NCBI GenBank assembly: GCA_050290265.1
Contig: JBNKHI010000003.1
Coordinates: 65,479 to 129,478 of the forward strand
Origin: JBNKFV01 sp050290265
GTDB lineage: Bacteria; Pseudomonadota; Gammaproteobacteria; Pseudomonadales; Cellvibrionaceae
Direction of reading: 5' to 3'
DNA: 64,000 nt
The notes under the pieces are model-generated. The model was not told where the DNA came from. It worked only from the letters and a program-made list of their open reading frames with translations, and ran no database searches. Position 1 is the stretch's first letter. Every line of letters starts with the position of its first letter. The translations under genes were made by a program, and so were the position numbers. Below are positions 45,453 to 54,620 of the stretch, in pieces.

Positions 45453-46130
45453 ATGTTGCTGCCAAACGGCAAATTGCCACAGCTGGTTATGTTCGACCTA
45501 GATGGAACGCTCATAGATAGTGTTCCGGACTTGGCGGATGCCATCGATAAAATGCTGGTGCAGCTGGACCGCCTGCCGGTTGGCGAGGAGCGCGTGCGTG
45601 CGTGGGTAGGCAATGGACAATGGGCGCTGGTCGAGCAAGCGCTGGATTATGCTGCCCCGGACAGCGTTCCCTGGCCTCCAGTTGCACTGGCTGATGCAGT
45701 GCCGTTGTTTCGTCATCATTATGCTAACTGTCATGAAAAAACCAAGGTGTACCCAGGTGTAGTCCCATTTTTAAGCTGGCTGCATCAATCGGGTGTCAAG
45801 ATGGCTGTGGTGACCAACAAGCCCATAGATTTTGTGCCCGCCATTTTATCGCGGTTGGGTCTTCAGAAATTCTTTACCGAGGTAATTGGGGGTGAGTGTT
45901 TGGCTGAGAAAAAACCTCACCCTTTGCCGCTGCTGGATTGCTTGGGTCGTTTCGGCCTAAAACCTGACGCAGCATTGATGGTCGGTGATTCGGCTAATGA
46001 CTTGATCGCTGCGCAGCGAGCCGGTGTGGCCAGCGTTGCTGTAAGTTATGGTTATGCCCACAGTGTCGATTTAAGTGTCTATACTCCTTTAATAGTTGTT
46101 GATTCTTTGACTAGGTTAGTCGTGGAGTAA
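45453..46130 (+). CDS. gph: Phosphoglycolate phosphatase
   Basis: HAD-superfamily phosphatase, subfamily IA, of 225 residues, clearing 2-phosphoglycolate from DNA repair. Motif I is FDLDGTLIDSVPDL, motif II VVTNKP, motif III lysine in EKKPHPLPLLDC, motif IV MVGDSANDLIAAQRAGV. The cap domain has the Gph feature AWVGNGQWALVEQAL. The pair rpe-gph precedes trpE in many gammaproteobacteria; here about 10 kb intervene. Confidence 0.95.
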   Translation: MLLPNGKLPQLVMFDLDGTLIDSVPDLADAIDKMLVQLDRLPVGEERVRAWVGNGQWALVEQALDYAAPDSVPWPPVALADAVPLFRHHYANCHEKTKVYPGVVPFLSWLHQSGVKMAVVTNKPIDFVPAILSRLGLQKFFTEVIGGECLAEKKPHPLPLLDCLGRFGLKPDAALMVGDSANDLIAAQRAGVASVAVSYGYAHSVDLSVYTPLIVVDSLTRLVVE

Positions 46131-46248
46131 ACCCTTTGACTATGGTTGCTTCACGGTTTGGGTGATACAGAGTTATATCTGGATGAACATCAGTCATGAA
46201 TGGTCGTTTTCCGGGGAAACCAGCTAAGGATAGATTAGGGCAGGGTCA

Positions 46249-48441
46249 ATGAAAGTTACACGATTGTTCGGTTTGCCCTTGCTGATATTGTTGTTGGGGC
46301 TTCTCTCTTCCTTTGTTTATATCAATAGTGAAATTCGCTATTACCTTCAACAGGCTCGTCTTGATATTTATGAGGCGACGTTGAGTCGTGTTGTGCGTCT
46401 GGAAAGTCTGATTAATGCCAATTTGGTTGTGGCGCGCGGTGTGCGTGCGGAGGTGCTGTTACACTCTGGTCTAGATGCTAAAGAGCTTGATCGTATTGCT
46501 GAACAGCTGTTGATAAAAGAGTTGCAAATTCGTCATATCGCTTTAGCTCCGGATTTGGTAGTGAGCTATGTTTATCCGCGCGAAGGCAATGAGTCCGCGA
46601 TTGGTTTGGATTACCGAGATAATCCCGAGCAGCGCGACGCAGTGATGCAGGCACTAAAAACAAAAAAAATACTGCTAGCGGGTCCTTTGAATTTGGTACA
46701 GGGGGGCGAACCGGCCCTTATCGCGCGGGTTCCCGTGTATTTAGACGATAAACAGGATAAGCCCTGGGGTGTTATTGCTGTCGTTATCAAGTTTGACGAA
46801 TTGATTCATGACGCAGGCATAGATTCTCTCGCAGAAACGCATCAGGTTGCTATCCGCAGAATGCCTGTAGAAAATTTTCCAGGGCACCCCGTCTACGGGG
46901 ATCAATCGGTGTTTGATAAAGACGCCATTGTGATGGAAATTCCCTTGCCCTCGGGCTCATGGGAGGTTGCCATTATGCCTTCGCAAGGCTGGCAAGTTCC
47001 ACAATTCTTGATAATACGCCTATCTTTGTTGGGGCTTGTGCTTAGTGCACTTGTTGCATGGGTTGTTTACTTACAGTTGCGTAGTCGTGAAATCAGTCGG
47101 CAGCATCTCACTGATCTTAATCAGCAGGCGAATCACGACTATCTCACAGGGTTACCCAATCGCTTGCAATTGACGCGATATCTAAAGCGAATTACGCATC
47201 ATGAGGACAGAGAACAGGAGCCCTTTTGCGTTGTTTTTATTGATCTTGATAACTTTAAAGACATCAACGATAGCCTCGGACACAACCTTGGTGATGAACT
47301 GTTGGTAAGAGTGGCTGGGCGTTTAGAGGGCGTGTTGCGGCCTGCTGATTTTCTGGCTCGGCTGGGGGGGGATGAATTTGTCGTTGTGCTGACGGGTATG
47401 TGTGATCCTGCGCAGTGCGAACTCTGGGCGAATAAACTTATTTTGGACTTGTCGCGGTTTTTTCGTATCGGCCACCATGACTTGAGCGTGACGGCCAGTG
47501 TCGGGCTGGCTTTTTTTCCTCAAGACGGGGTGGATGCCACAACCTTGTTGCAACATGCAGATAGAGCCATGTATGCGGCGAAAGAAACCGGTAAAAATAC
47601 CTTTCACTTTTTTAACTTGTCAATGCGCTTGCAGGCAGACAAGCATGTGCAAATGTACCACGACATGATCGCTGCGTTGGAACGGAATCAGTTTGATGTG
47701 TTTTATCAGCCTATCATGGAACTGTCTTCGGGCCAGTATCCTCGTTGCGAAGCACTATTGCGTTGGCAGCATCCAGATAAAGGCTGGATATCACCCATGG
47801 AGTTTATTCCTATCGCCGAAAAAACCGGGTTTATTCGTCAGTTGGGTATCTGGGTGTTGCACCGGGTCTGCCGCGATATGGTAAAACTAAAAGCGCTTGG
47901 CATTGAGGTGAATGTCGCCGTCAATCGGAGTACCAATGAGTTCCGTGACGATGCGACTGTGCGCCAGTGGTTGCCTATTGTTCGCAGCTACAATCTTGTG
48001 CCTGAAAACTTCACATTGGAGATTACCGAATCTCTACTGATGACTGAAGATAATCACCATTTGGATAAAGTGCGTTTGGTAAAGTCATCGGGATTTAAGT
48101 TGGCGATTGATGATTTTGGTACTGGGTACTCAGGAATTAATTACTTGCGTCAGTATCCGGTAGATATCGTAAAAATTGACAAAAGTTTTGTTGCCAACCT
48201 AATGGACTCAGAACAGGATCGAACGCTCTTTCAAGTGTTGGTGAAAATGGCTAAAGCTTTGGACCTTGAGTTAGTGGTTGAGGGTGTTGAATATCAAGAA
48301 CAGTTGTCCTTAATCACGGAGAAACTGTGTGAATATGGTCAAGGTTTTTTTATGGCTCGGCCAATGCCATTTAATAGCTATGTGGATTTCCTGCAGTCGC
48401 AAGCAGCTCAGTTGGCGGTGGATAAATCCAGTTCATGTTGA
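46249..48441 (+). CDS. Membrane GGDEF-EAL protein (cyclic di-GMP turnover)
   Basis: Protein of 730 residues. Membrane segments at about 8-26 and 253-275 enclose a periplasmic sensor region of about 220 residues, CHASE-like by layout but not firmly assigned. The GGDEF domain (about 295-450) has intact ARLGGDEF near 374 and FIDLDNFKDINDSLGH. The inhibitory I-site RPAD lies five residues before GGDEF. The EAL domain (about 470-715) has CEALLRW near 498, ITESLL, IDDFGTGYSGINYL, KIDKSFV and VVEGVE. Both active sites look complete, so net direction cannot be predicted. It lies 118 bases after gph. Confidence 0.93.
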   Translation: MKVTRLFGLPLLILLLGLLSSFVYINSEIRYYLQQARLDIYEATLSRVVRLESLINANLVVARGVRAEVLLHSGLDAKELDRIAEQLLIKELQIRHIALAPDLVVSYVYPREGNESAIGLDYRDNPEQRDAVMQALKTKKILLAGPLNLVQGGEPALIARVPVYLDDKQDKPWGVIAVVIKFDELIHDAGIDSLAETHQVAIRRMPVENFPGHPVYGDQSVFDKDAIVMEIPLPSGSWEVAIMPSQGWQVPQFLIIRLSLLGLVLSALVAWVVYLQLRSREISRQHLTDLNQQANHDYLTGLPNRLQLTRYLKRITHHEDREQEPFCVVFIDLDNFKDINDSLGHNLGDELLVRVAGRLEGVLRPADFLARLGGDEFVVVLTGMCDPAQCELWANKLILDLSRFFRIGHHDLSVTASVGLAFFPQDGVDATTLLQHADRAMYAAKETGKNTFHFFNLSMRLQADKHVQMYHDMIAALERNQFDVFYQPIMELSSGQYPRCEALLRWQHPDKGWISPMEFIPIAEKTGFIRQLGIWVLHRVCRDMVKLKALGIEVNVAVNRSTNEFRDDATVRQWLPIVRSYNLVPENFTLEITESLLMTEDNHHLDKVRLVKSSGFKLAIDDFGTGYSGINYLRQYPVDIVKIDKSFVANLMDSEQDRTLFQVLVKMAKALDLELVVEGVEYQEQLSLITEKLCEYGQGFFMARPMPFNSYVDFLQSQAAQLAVDKSSSC

Positions 48442-48450
48442 TGTCTCGAG

Positions 48451-48516
48451 GGCGGACATTGATTGCTAAAGTGGATATTTTGTAAGGACTGCAAATCCTC
48501 GCTCTTAGTCTCCGCC
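48451..48516 (+). other. tRNA-Cys-like fragment (degenerate)
   Basis: GGCGGA pairs with TCCGCC 60 bases later, as an acceptor stem would. Between them, AAGTGGATATTTTGTA resembles a tRNA-Cys D-arm region, and GGACTGCAAATCC resembles its anticodon arm with anticodon GCA. The T arm lacks TTCRA and the segment is about 10 bases short, with no CCA. So it is not a functional tRNA; it may be a decayed tRNA gene or chance similarity. Confidence 0.3.
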
Positions 48517-48666
48517 TTGAAAAAGCATTTTTTGCGATAAAGCAGTGTAAATTGTACAGAAGAAATTATATGTTTTGGGTGTAGTTTCTCTAGGTGGTTT
48601 TTATTATTCCGCATACACTGTGCGCCTTCATTGACTGCTCTTTTGCATAGGAGTTTGTGGTTATTT

Positions 48667-49788
48667 ATGGCCGCAGATTTTTCAGCCGACAATTGCTCGG
48701 TGTTTTTTCCTTCAGATTTTTTTAGCGCACGGGACATGTTTTTGGCTAAGGCCAAACCTTGGTTGGAACAAGGTGCTGCGCAATTGCTGAACTTCGGTGA
48801 TGCCCTCGTATGCAATGGTACCGATAATTGTTTGCCGGCGACCCCGTTGGGGTTGTGGTTGGGTGCACCAGCTGCAGACAACGTGCTCGTGTTGATCAGT
48901 GGTACACATGGTGTGGAGGGGTATTGTGGCAGCGCGATACAGTGTTTTTTACTGGCGAGCTGGCAACCTGAGAAGCTGCCACCTAATACTGCGGTGCTCA
49001 TGATTCATGCTTTAAATGCTTGGGGTATGCAGTGGGCACGGCGTTGCGATGCTGAGGGCATAGATTTAAATAGAAACTTTATCGACTTCACTCAACGCCC
49101 GCTTCCTGATGCATGCTACGAACGAGTTCAGCAGTGTTATGCGTTGCCGAACATTACGGCACAGCGCGCAGCACTTGCGCAGCTAGCTGCGGATTTGGGG
49201 CAATGGAAATATGACCAGGCTGTCAGCAGCGGACAGTATGTTGATGACTGGGCTCCTTTTTATGGCGGGCAAGGGCCGAGTTCTGCGTGCCGATGGCTTC
49301 AGCATCTTGTGGCCAAGACGGATTTGTCTGGTCGCCAAATAGTTGTATTGGATTTGCATTCGGGTTTGGGGCCTTGGGGCTACGGTGAGTTAATTTCAGA
49401 TCATCCAGCCAGGAGCATAGCCAATAATGTCGCGCGTAATATGTTTCACCAAGCCGTCGCGGTTACCGATGAAGGTGGTTCTTATTCTGTCCCCAAGTTA
49501 GGTTTGCTTGATTACTATTGGCATAATTTGATTGAGGATAAAGGCTGTTTTCTGACGTTGGAATTCGGTAGTTATGGCACCGCAGCACTGTTTGAAATTA
49601 TTTTGACAGATCATCAGTTGTGGCGGGGGATAAGTAGTACGGAGTTTTTGCCCTGCGAATATGCTGAGCATCGTGCCGCCATTATTGAACATTTTTGTCC
49701 CTCTGATCGTTTGTGGCGGCAAAGTGTCTTGTTTCGCGGTTGGCAGGTTTGCGAGCAAGTCTTTCGGTCTTGGCGGGAAGAGGGTTAG
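48667..49788 (+). CDS. DUF2817 / M14-like zinc carboxypeptidase
   Basis: Protein of about 373 residues from ATG 48667 (MAADFSADN). Carboxypeptidase-like metal motifs: HGVEG (His81, Glu84), NRNFIDF (substrate-binding Asn-Arg), DLHSGLGPWG (His231, third ligand) and the catalytic Glu of LEFGSYG (about 299). No signal peptide is seen, so it probably acts in the cytoplasm on small peptides or amidated amino acids; the true substrate is unknown. AGGAG lies 13 bases before the ATG, which is rather far. The aspartoacylase-like branch of M14 is an alternative label. Confidence 0.85.
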   Translation: MAADFSADNCSVFFPSDFFSARDMFLAKAKPWLEQGAAQLLNFGDALVCNGTDNCLPATPLGLWLGAPAADNVLVLISGTHGVEGYCGSAIQCFLLASWQPEKLPPNTAVLMIHALNAWGMQWARRCDAEGIDLNRNFIDFTQRPLPDACYERVQQCYALPNITAQRAALAQLAADLGQWKYDQAVSSGQYVDDWAPFYGGQGPSSACRWLQHLVAKTDLSGRQIVVLDLHSGLGPWGYGELISDHPARSIANNVARNMFHQAVAVTDEGGSYSVPKLGLLDYYWHNLIEDKGCFLTLEFGSYGTAALFEIILTDHQLWRGISSTEFLPCEYAEHRAAIIEHFCPSDRLWRQSVLFRGWQVCEQVFRSWREEG

Positions 49789-49854
49789 ATTAACCTTTTC
49801 CTGCTTTTGCCAGGTTCTCCAATCACTATATCCAGCGTTTACACTGAGAGTGCA

Positions 49855-51006
49855 ATGGTTACAGAAAATCCTATTTCAGGCACGTTAAAAGCTTTACCTT
49901 CCGGTACAGAAATGCGCCCGGCGATTGATGCTGATTTAGCTAGTTTGGTTCTGGTAGAGCAGGCCTGTTTTAGCAATGATCGCTTGAGTCGGCGGCGCTT
50001 TCGCCATTGGATTCATGCATCTAATGGCGCGTTGCAGGTTTTACGGGTAAACGGAAAATTTGCCGGGTATGCGTTGATACTCTTGAATCACGGTACGCGG
50101 TTAGCGCGCTTGTATTCGTTGGCCATCTTGCCGGATTTTCGAGGTCAAGGCATTGCGCAGTTACTGCTGCAGGAGATGGAACGTATCGCTACAGAACACG
50201 ATCGCTTATATATGCGTCTGGAGGTTAGCCAACACAATGCAAGTGCCATTAAGCTTTATGAGCAGATGGGTTATCGGGCCTTTGGTGAATACAGCGACTA
50301 CTATGAAGACCACAGTAACGCGCTGCGTATGCAGAAATGCATTCGCCAGCGTTCGCAGACCTCTTTAGTGCAAAATATTCCCTGGCATCGTCAGACTACG
50401 GAATTTACTTGCGGTCCAGCGGCGTTGATGATGGCGATGGCGAGTCAGACTGATGAAATGCCCATGAGCCAGGAATTGGAATTGGATTTATGGCGCGAAG
50501 CGACGACCATTTTTATGACATCTGGCCACGGGGGGTGCCATCCTTTAGGTTTGGGAATAGCTGCACGCAAGCGCGGGTTTAATACCCGTGTATATTTGAA
50601 TACGGACGCCCCTCTCTTCATTGAAGGTGTGCGTTCAGAGCATAAGAAGTCGATCATGTTGGTAGCTGATGAACAGTTTAATCGGCGCGCGCGTGAGGCA
50701 GGCGTGACGTTAATGTATCAAGATGTCACGCAAGCCGATATTCAGCAGTGTTTACATGAGGGGTGGGCAGTTCTGGTACTAATTAGTACTTACCGACTGG
50801 ACGGCAAAAAAGCACCTCATTGGGTCACGGTTACCGGAATGGACGATCAGTGCTTTTATTTACATGATCCAGATTTGGATGAAAACCAAAAGCATCCGTT
50901 GCCTATGGATTACCAGCATGTCCCTATTGCTCGAGACGATTTCGCAAAGATGAGTTTGTTTGGGCGTGGTCGATTGCGCACTGCCATTGCCATTCGTTAT
51001 GAATAA
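49855..51006 (+). CDS. GNAT acetyltransferase fused to C39-like cysteine peptidase domain
   Basis: Protein of about 383 residues from ATG 49855 (GAGAG at spacing 4). Residues about 20-165 form a RimI-like GNAT domain (ARLYSLAILPDFRGQGIAQLL, acetyl-CoA loop at 96-104; LEVSQHNASAIKLYEQMGYR). Residues about 175-375 form a papain-like fold of the C39 type, with candidate triad Cys186 (TTEFTCGPAALMMAM), His322 (KAPHWVTVTG) and Asp338 (LHDPDLDEN). There is no transporter fusion, so it is not a bacteriocin exporter. Such fusions recur next to RimK-like ATP-grasp genes, as here (51713). Role unknown; possibly trimming and acetylating a small peptide. Confidence 0.88.
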   Translation: MVTENPISGTLKALPSGTEMRPAIDADLASLVLVEQACFSNDRLSRRRFRHWIHASNGALQVLRVNGKFAGYALILLNHGTRLARLYSLAILPDFRGQGIAQLLLQEMERIATEHDRLYMRLEVSQHNASAIKLYEQMGYRAFGEYSDYYEDHSNALRMQKCIRQRSQTSLVQNIPWHRQTTEFTCGPAALMMAMASQTDEMPMSQELELDLWREATTIFMTSGHGGCHPLGLGIAARKRGFNTRVYLNTDAPLFIEGVRSEHKKSIMLVADEQFNRRAREAGVTLMYQDVTQADIQQCLHEGWAVLVLISTYRLDGKKAPHWVTVTGMDDQCFYLHDPDLDENQKHPLPMDYQHVPIARDDFAKMSLFGRGRLRTAIAIRYE

Positions 51007-51143
51007 GTTTACGGCAGGTTTATGAGATGCATTGGTGACAGTCTAAAACATAGTTGGATATTGGTGGTGGATTAAAATCAAGTTTTTATTGCCTTAAGCG
51101 ATTGTGTTAAGGTGTTTGTTCGTGGATTTACTGAGGAACTAAA

Positions 51144-51587
51144 ATGAAAAAGCTCGTAGCTGGAATATTAGGTGTGGCGTTGTTAGCTAATCTTGCTGGA
51201 TGTGGGACTATTTTGCACCCTGAGCGCAAAGGGCAGGTTAGTGGTAAATTAGACCCAAGTATTGTGTTGTTGGATGCGGTAGGCTTATTGTTCTTCTTTG
51301 TGCCGGGTGTTGTTGCTTTTGCTGTGGACTTTACCAATGGGACTATTTATCTGCCTGGTGGTGGGTCGCTGGTGCTGAATGATCAAGAAATGCAAAGTAT
51401 TTCTAACGATGGAACGTTAGACCGCAATAGTTTGCAAAACCTCTTAAAAGAGAAAGCGGCGTTTGACGATACTTCAGTATTGCAGTCTTTGGATATGGGT
51501 GCGTTGCAATTCAAACGGTTAGACTCTAAGACCGAAGTGCTGGCCCTGCTTGATCGTTACCAGCAGCGCCATTACGCGGCGATGTAA
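51144..51587 (+). CDS. Small predicted lipoprotein
   Basis: Protein of 147 residues with a lipoprotein signal: basic MKK, hydrophobic core, and lipobox LAGC with Cys20 followed by Gly, which predicts outer-membrane sorting. A second hydrophobic stretch (LLDAVGLLFFFVPGVVAFAVDF, about 49-70) is followed by TNGTIYLP. The family is conserved in Pseudomonas-like bacteria, without known function. GAGGAA precedes ATG 51144. Strong terminator follows. Confidence 0.85.
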   Translation: MKKLVAGILGVALLANLAGCGTILHPERKGQVSGKLDPSIVLLDAVGLLFFFVPGVVAFAVDFTNGTIYLPGGGSLVLNDQEMQSISNDGTLDRNSLQNLLKEKAAFDDTSVLQSLDMGALQFKRLDSKTEVLALLDRYQQRHYAAM

Positions 51588-51609
51588 CTTACCTTTATCT
51601 GGTGCTTTT

Positions 51610-51641
51610 AAAAAACCGGAAATTTTGTTTCCGGTTTTTTT
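51610..51641. terminator. Bidirectional intrinsic terminator
   Basis: AAAAAACCGGAAA pairs with TTTCCGGTTTTTT around a 5-base loop, with A and T tracts at the two ends. It lies between the lipoprotein gene (+) and the RimK-like gene (-), which converge, and can serve both. Confidence 0.93.
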
Positions 51642-51712
51642 GTGAGTTGCTTTTCTGGATTATTCAACTACTCACTAAAGAATTTGCTGTCGGGTTTTAA
51701 AGCTAATAATTG

Positions 51713-53167
51713 TTATCGGCCCCGATTTTCCAGTCTTAGTGCAAACTCCTGCATGATCTGCATATACAGTTCATTACCTAAATATAAGTCTTCAACTTTA
51801 TGATCAATACTGGGGTTGTCATTGACTTCGATCACGTATACTTGTTGGCCTTTCTGTTTGATGTCAACGCCATAGAGTCCGTTGCCAATAATGGCGCAGG
51901 CTTTTAATGAAGCATCCAGTACCGGTTTTGGAACTTCAAAGGTCGGCAGTGTTTCGAAGCCCCCGGAATTAAAACGTTTTGATGAGTGGTTGTAAATCTG
52001 CCAATGATTGCGAGCCATATGGTAACGGCAGGCATAAATTGCTCGACCATTGAGTACACCAATTCGCCAATCAAATTCGGTGTATAGGTATTCTTGAATT
52101 AATACCAGAGCCGTATCGCTAAAGAGTTCGATTAACTTTTCCTTGAGTTCGGTGCGATTGCTGACTTTGTAAACACCCTTAGAAAAGGATCCTTCAGGCA
52201 TTTTAATAACAATAGGGTAGGTAAATTCTTGCTCTATATTGTTCAGTGTTTCTTCAGTGCTGTTGGCAACTACGTGGGTTTTAGGACTGGGTACATGCTT
52301 ATAACTAAATGCATCATGTAAAAAGACTTTGTTACAGCAACGTAAAATAGAGGTTGAGTCATCTATTACAACGAGTCCCGCTTTCTCAGCTTTTCTGGCA
52401 AGTCGATAGGTCGGGTGGTCAATGGCCGTAGTTTCTCGGATAAACAGAGCATCGTATTGGGATATATTTTCCAACGCGCGGCTGGTGACAGTCTCTGCCT
52501 GGATGCCACATTTTTCTGCTGCCTTAATGAAGCGTTTAATAGCATCCTTGTCACTGGGTGGTGATGGCTCTTCAGGATTTACCAAAATTGCCATATCCCA
52601 ACGTTGCCGTTTTTTTGCATTGGGTGAACGCCAAACAACTTGAGTAAAGCGATTCAGCTGTTCAATAAATAACTCATTTTCAGCGGTATTTAATTGTGCA
52701 AAAGCAAAGCGCTCAATGGCTGCTTGCACGTGGTTTTTGTTATTGCTTAGCACTACTCGCAAAATGGGAGCAGGGTGTAAGTTGAACAGTCTTTGGGCGA
52801 ATCTTCGTAATGTTGGGTTGGTGGTGTAGCCGAAATAGAAAAAATATTCCTGCGTGTCCGCATGATTAGGAACGAGTTTTAGTAATGTTTCCATCTCGGT
52901 ACTGAGAATTTCGACATGAGATGACTCGCGCAAGGTATTAATAGTGCTCACACTAGGCAAGGCTTTGTGTTGTCTCGCTTCTGCTAATAGTGAACAGTAA
53001 TAGCCTTTGCTTAGGTAATGCTCAGTATCACACAGGTTGATTAGCCGGGTTTTACGTTCATTGCGTTTTGGATATTCATGCAAATACTGTTCGAAAGAAA
53101 TAACTTTCAAGTGTGGGCTGGAGAATATAAGTGATGGATCGTCCACAATGATCAGAGTGGTATACAT
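51713..53167 (-). CDS. RimK-like ATP-grasp ligase with RLAN N-terminal domain
   Basis: Protein of 484 residues. The N-terminal ~185 residues fit the RimK-like ATP-grasp N-terminal (RLAN) domain. The C-terminal ATP-grasp domain has KVFLHDAFSYKHVPSPKT, the ATP-binding lysine loop VIKMPEGSFSKGVYKVSN, IQEYLYTEFDWRIGVLNG and the Mg-binding EVNDNPSIDHKVEDLYLG near residue 455. Enzymes of this class join an amino acid to a carboxylate through an acyl phosphate; RimK itself adds Glu to ribosomal protein S6. Substrate here is unknown. The M42-like gene lies just upstream, 24 bases away, forming a two-gene operon. Confidence 0.9.
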   Translation of the reverse strand: MYTTLIIVDDPSLIFSSPHLKVISFEQYLHEYPKRNERKTRLINLCDTEHYLSKGYYCSLLAEARQHKALPSVSTINTLRESSHVEILSTEMETLLKLVPNHADTQEYFFYFGYTTNPTLRRFAQRLFNLHPAPILRVVLSNNKNHVQAAIERFAFAQLNTAENELFIEQLNRFTQVVWRSPNAKKRQRWDMAILVNPEEPSPPSDKDAIKRFIKAAEKCGIQAETVTSRALENISQYDALFIRETTAIDHPTYRLARKAEKAGLVVIDDSTSILRCCNKVFLHDAFSYKHVPSPKTHVVANSTEETLNNIEQEFTYPIVIKMPEGSFSKGVYKVSNRTELKEKLIELFSDTALVLIQEYLYTEFDWRIGVLNGRAIYACRYHMARNHWQIYNHSSKRFNSGGFETLPTFEVPKPVLDASLKACAIIGNGLYGVDIKQKGQQVYVIEVNDNPSIDHKVEDLYLGNELYMQIMQEFALRLENRGR

Positions 53168-53191
53168 GATGGTACCTTAAATGTGTAAGCG

Positions 53192-54298
53192 CTAATGCGT
53201 TGTAGAGAGAGTCAGTTGGGTCAATACGTCGATAAACGCTGCTACCGACTCACAAGGTGCTGATTCTGCCAGTGTGTGATAGCCCGACGTGGGTATTTGT
53301 AACGTTGTGCCTGTGACTAAACCATTTGAGGCAGCGATGATGCGGCCCATTTCTGTAGATCCTAAGGATGCCGGCTTTGCTCCGGGTGCCAGGTTTCGGT
53401 TTTGTTTCGTCACATATTCGTCTTTAAATTGCGTGCTTATGCCACGCAGGTCACAAAGAGTTTTCAATGTTGTGGTTAACGCAGTGTCAAATATTGCATT
53501 GGCATCTCGGTTTCTCAGTATTAAATGCTGTTGTTGTGCTGTTGCAAAATCTGGGTAAGGACTGGTGTCTACTACCACGAGTTGGTTCGTGCCAGTGCCA
53601 AAGCGTCGGAACCATTCAAGAAGGTAGCGCCAACTTTTTCCAGCTTCTTCCTGGGCGGTAAAGAATGCGGTTCCTTCGAATCCGAGTTCAAATAAATACA
53701 CTAAAATTGCAATAGTCAGAATGTTGTCCAGTTGACCGACGAGTGCTTCGTCAGTGACTTTTAGTCGGTCAAGAAAAGCCACAGGTGTGCCCGCAACCAA
53801 GTGTTCCAGACCTTCAATTTCAAAAATTAAGTTGTTGCGAAATTCACAGATATACGCATCTTTAATCTTGCCATTGCCGCGATAGACGCCAGACCAAGGT
53901 TCGTAGGCGAAGACAGCTTGTTCGGGAAAGCGGCCTACCACTTTTTGCATCAATTCTTCGCTCACCGAGTTGCCCAGTAAATCGGAACGAGCGCCGGCGA
54001 CAAAAGCAGCAAATTGAAACTCATTGGGCCCGGTGCAAACTAGGCCGTGGCGGTCCGCGTGAGCTGATAACATTAAGCTTCTTGGATTGCTTCCTTGGGC
54101 AACCAGTACACCCTCGTACCATGTGACTTTGGCACCGCGCTCTTCCAGTTCGCGCTGTAATATACGAAAGAATGAATGTTCCGCACCAACTACACTGGGG
54201 TTGCGAATAAGCACCGAAAGAAGGTCCAGTAGAGCCTGGGGCAGCTGAGTAGTAGAGGATGTTACGTCCTGTGGACGGGGCTTTTGGGATGCAGTCAT
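53192..54298 (-). CDS. M42-like (MH clan) metallo-aminopeptidase
   Basis: Protein of 368 residues. Di-metal site residues typical of M20/M42 peptidases: His80 and Asp82 (SAHADRHG), Asp191 (GQLDNILT, bridging), Glu217/Glu218 (TAQEEAG, base and ligand), Asp244 (VVDTSP) and His341 (SGYHTLAES). All are present, so activity is expected, probably removing an N-terminal or acylated residue from a small peptide in the cytoplasm. Transcribed first in an operon with the RimK-like ligase, so it may recycle or mature the ligase product. Confidence 0.86.
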   Translation of the reverse strand: MTASQKPRPQDVTSSTTQLPQALLDLLSVLIRNPSVVGAEHSFFRILQRELEERGAKVTWYEGVLVAQGSNPRSLMLSAHADRHGLVCTGPNEFQFAAFVAGARSDLLGNSVSEELMQKVVGRFPEQAVFAYEPWSGVYRGNGKIKDAYICEFRNNLIFEIEGLEHLVAGTPVAFLDRLKVTDEALVGQLDNILTIAILVYLFELGFEGTAFFTAQEEAGKSWRYLLEWFRRFGTGTNQLVVVDTSPYPDFATAQQQHLILRNRDANAIFDTALTTTLKTLCDLRGISTQFKDEYVTKQNRNLAPGAKPASLGSTEMGRIIAASNGLVTGTTLQIPTSGYHTLAESAPCESVAAFIDVLTQLTLSTTH

Positions 54299-54620
54299 TG
54301 GGTTGCTCCAACAAGGGTTGGGTGTTTGTGCCTCCAGCTTAACTCAGTCGCATCGCCAGTCTGTTGATAGCTGATCTAGCTAAAGTGGATTGGCCCTGTT
54401 TTGGCCGAAACTTGGAGGCTATATATAGCGCATTTTTTGTCTTAGCAAGCATTATTTTGTAGAGTTTGAAATAAAGCTCTTTGTGTATTGCTGGCAGTTA
54501 GTTCTAGGCTATATCTACGACACTTGAGCTATAACATAAGTCAGGCATAGCAATAGGTGTAGCATCAAACGACAGGTTTTGCCTGTCGCAATAGACTCCA
54601 AAACACCAAGGTGATTTAGC
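54299..54620. promoter_or_regulatory. Divergent region with leader hairpin before the symporter
   Basis: Non-coding, between the M42-like gene (-) and the symporter (+). CGACAGG at 54570-54576 and CCTGTCG at 54582-54588 form a perfect 7-bp hairpin with a 5-base loop, 32 bases before the symporter ATG. There is no T run, so it looks like an operator or mRNA element rather than a terminator. Promoters must lie upstream but are not clear. Confidence 0.4.
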
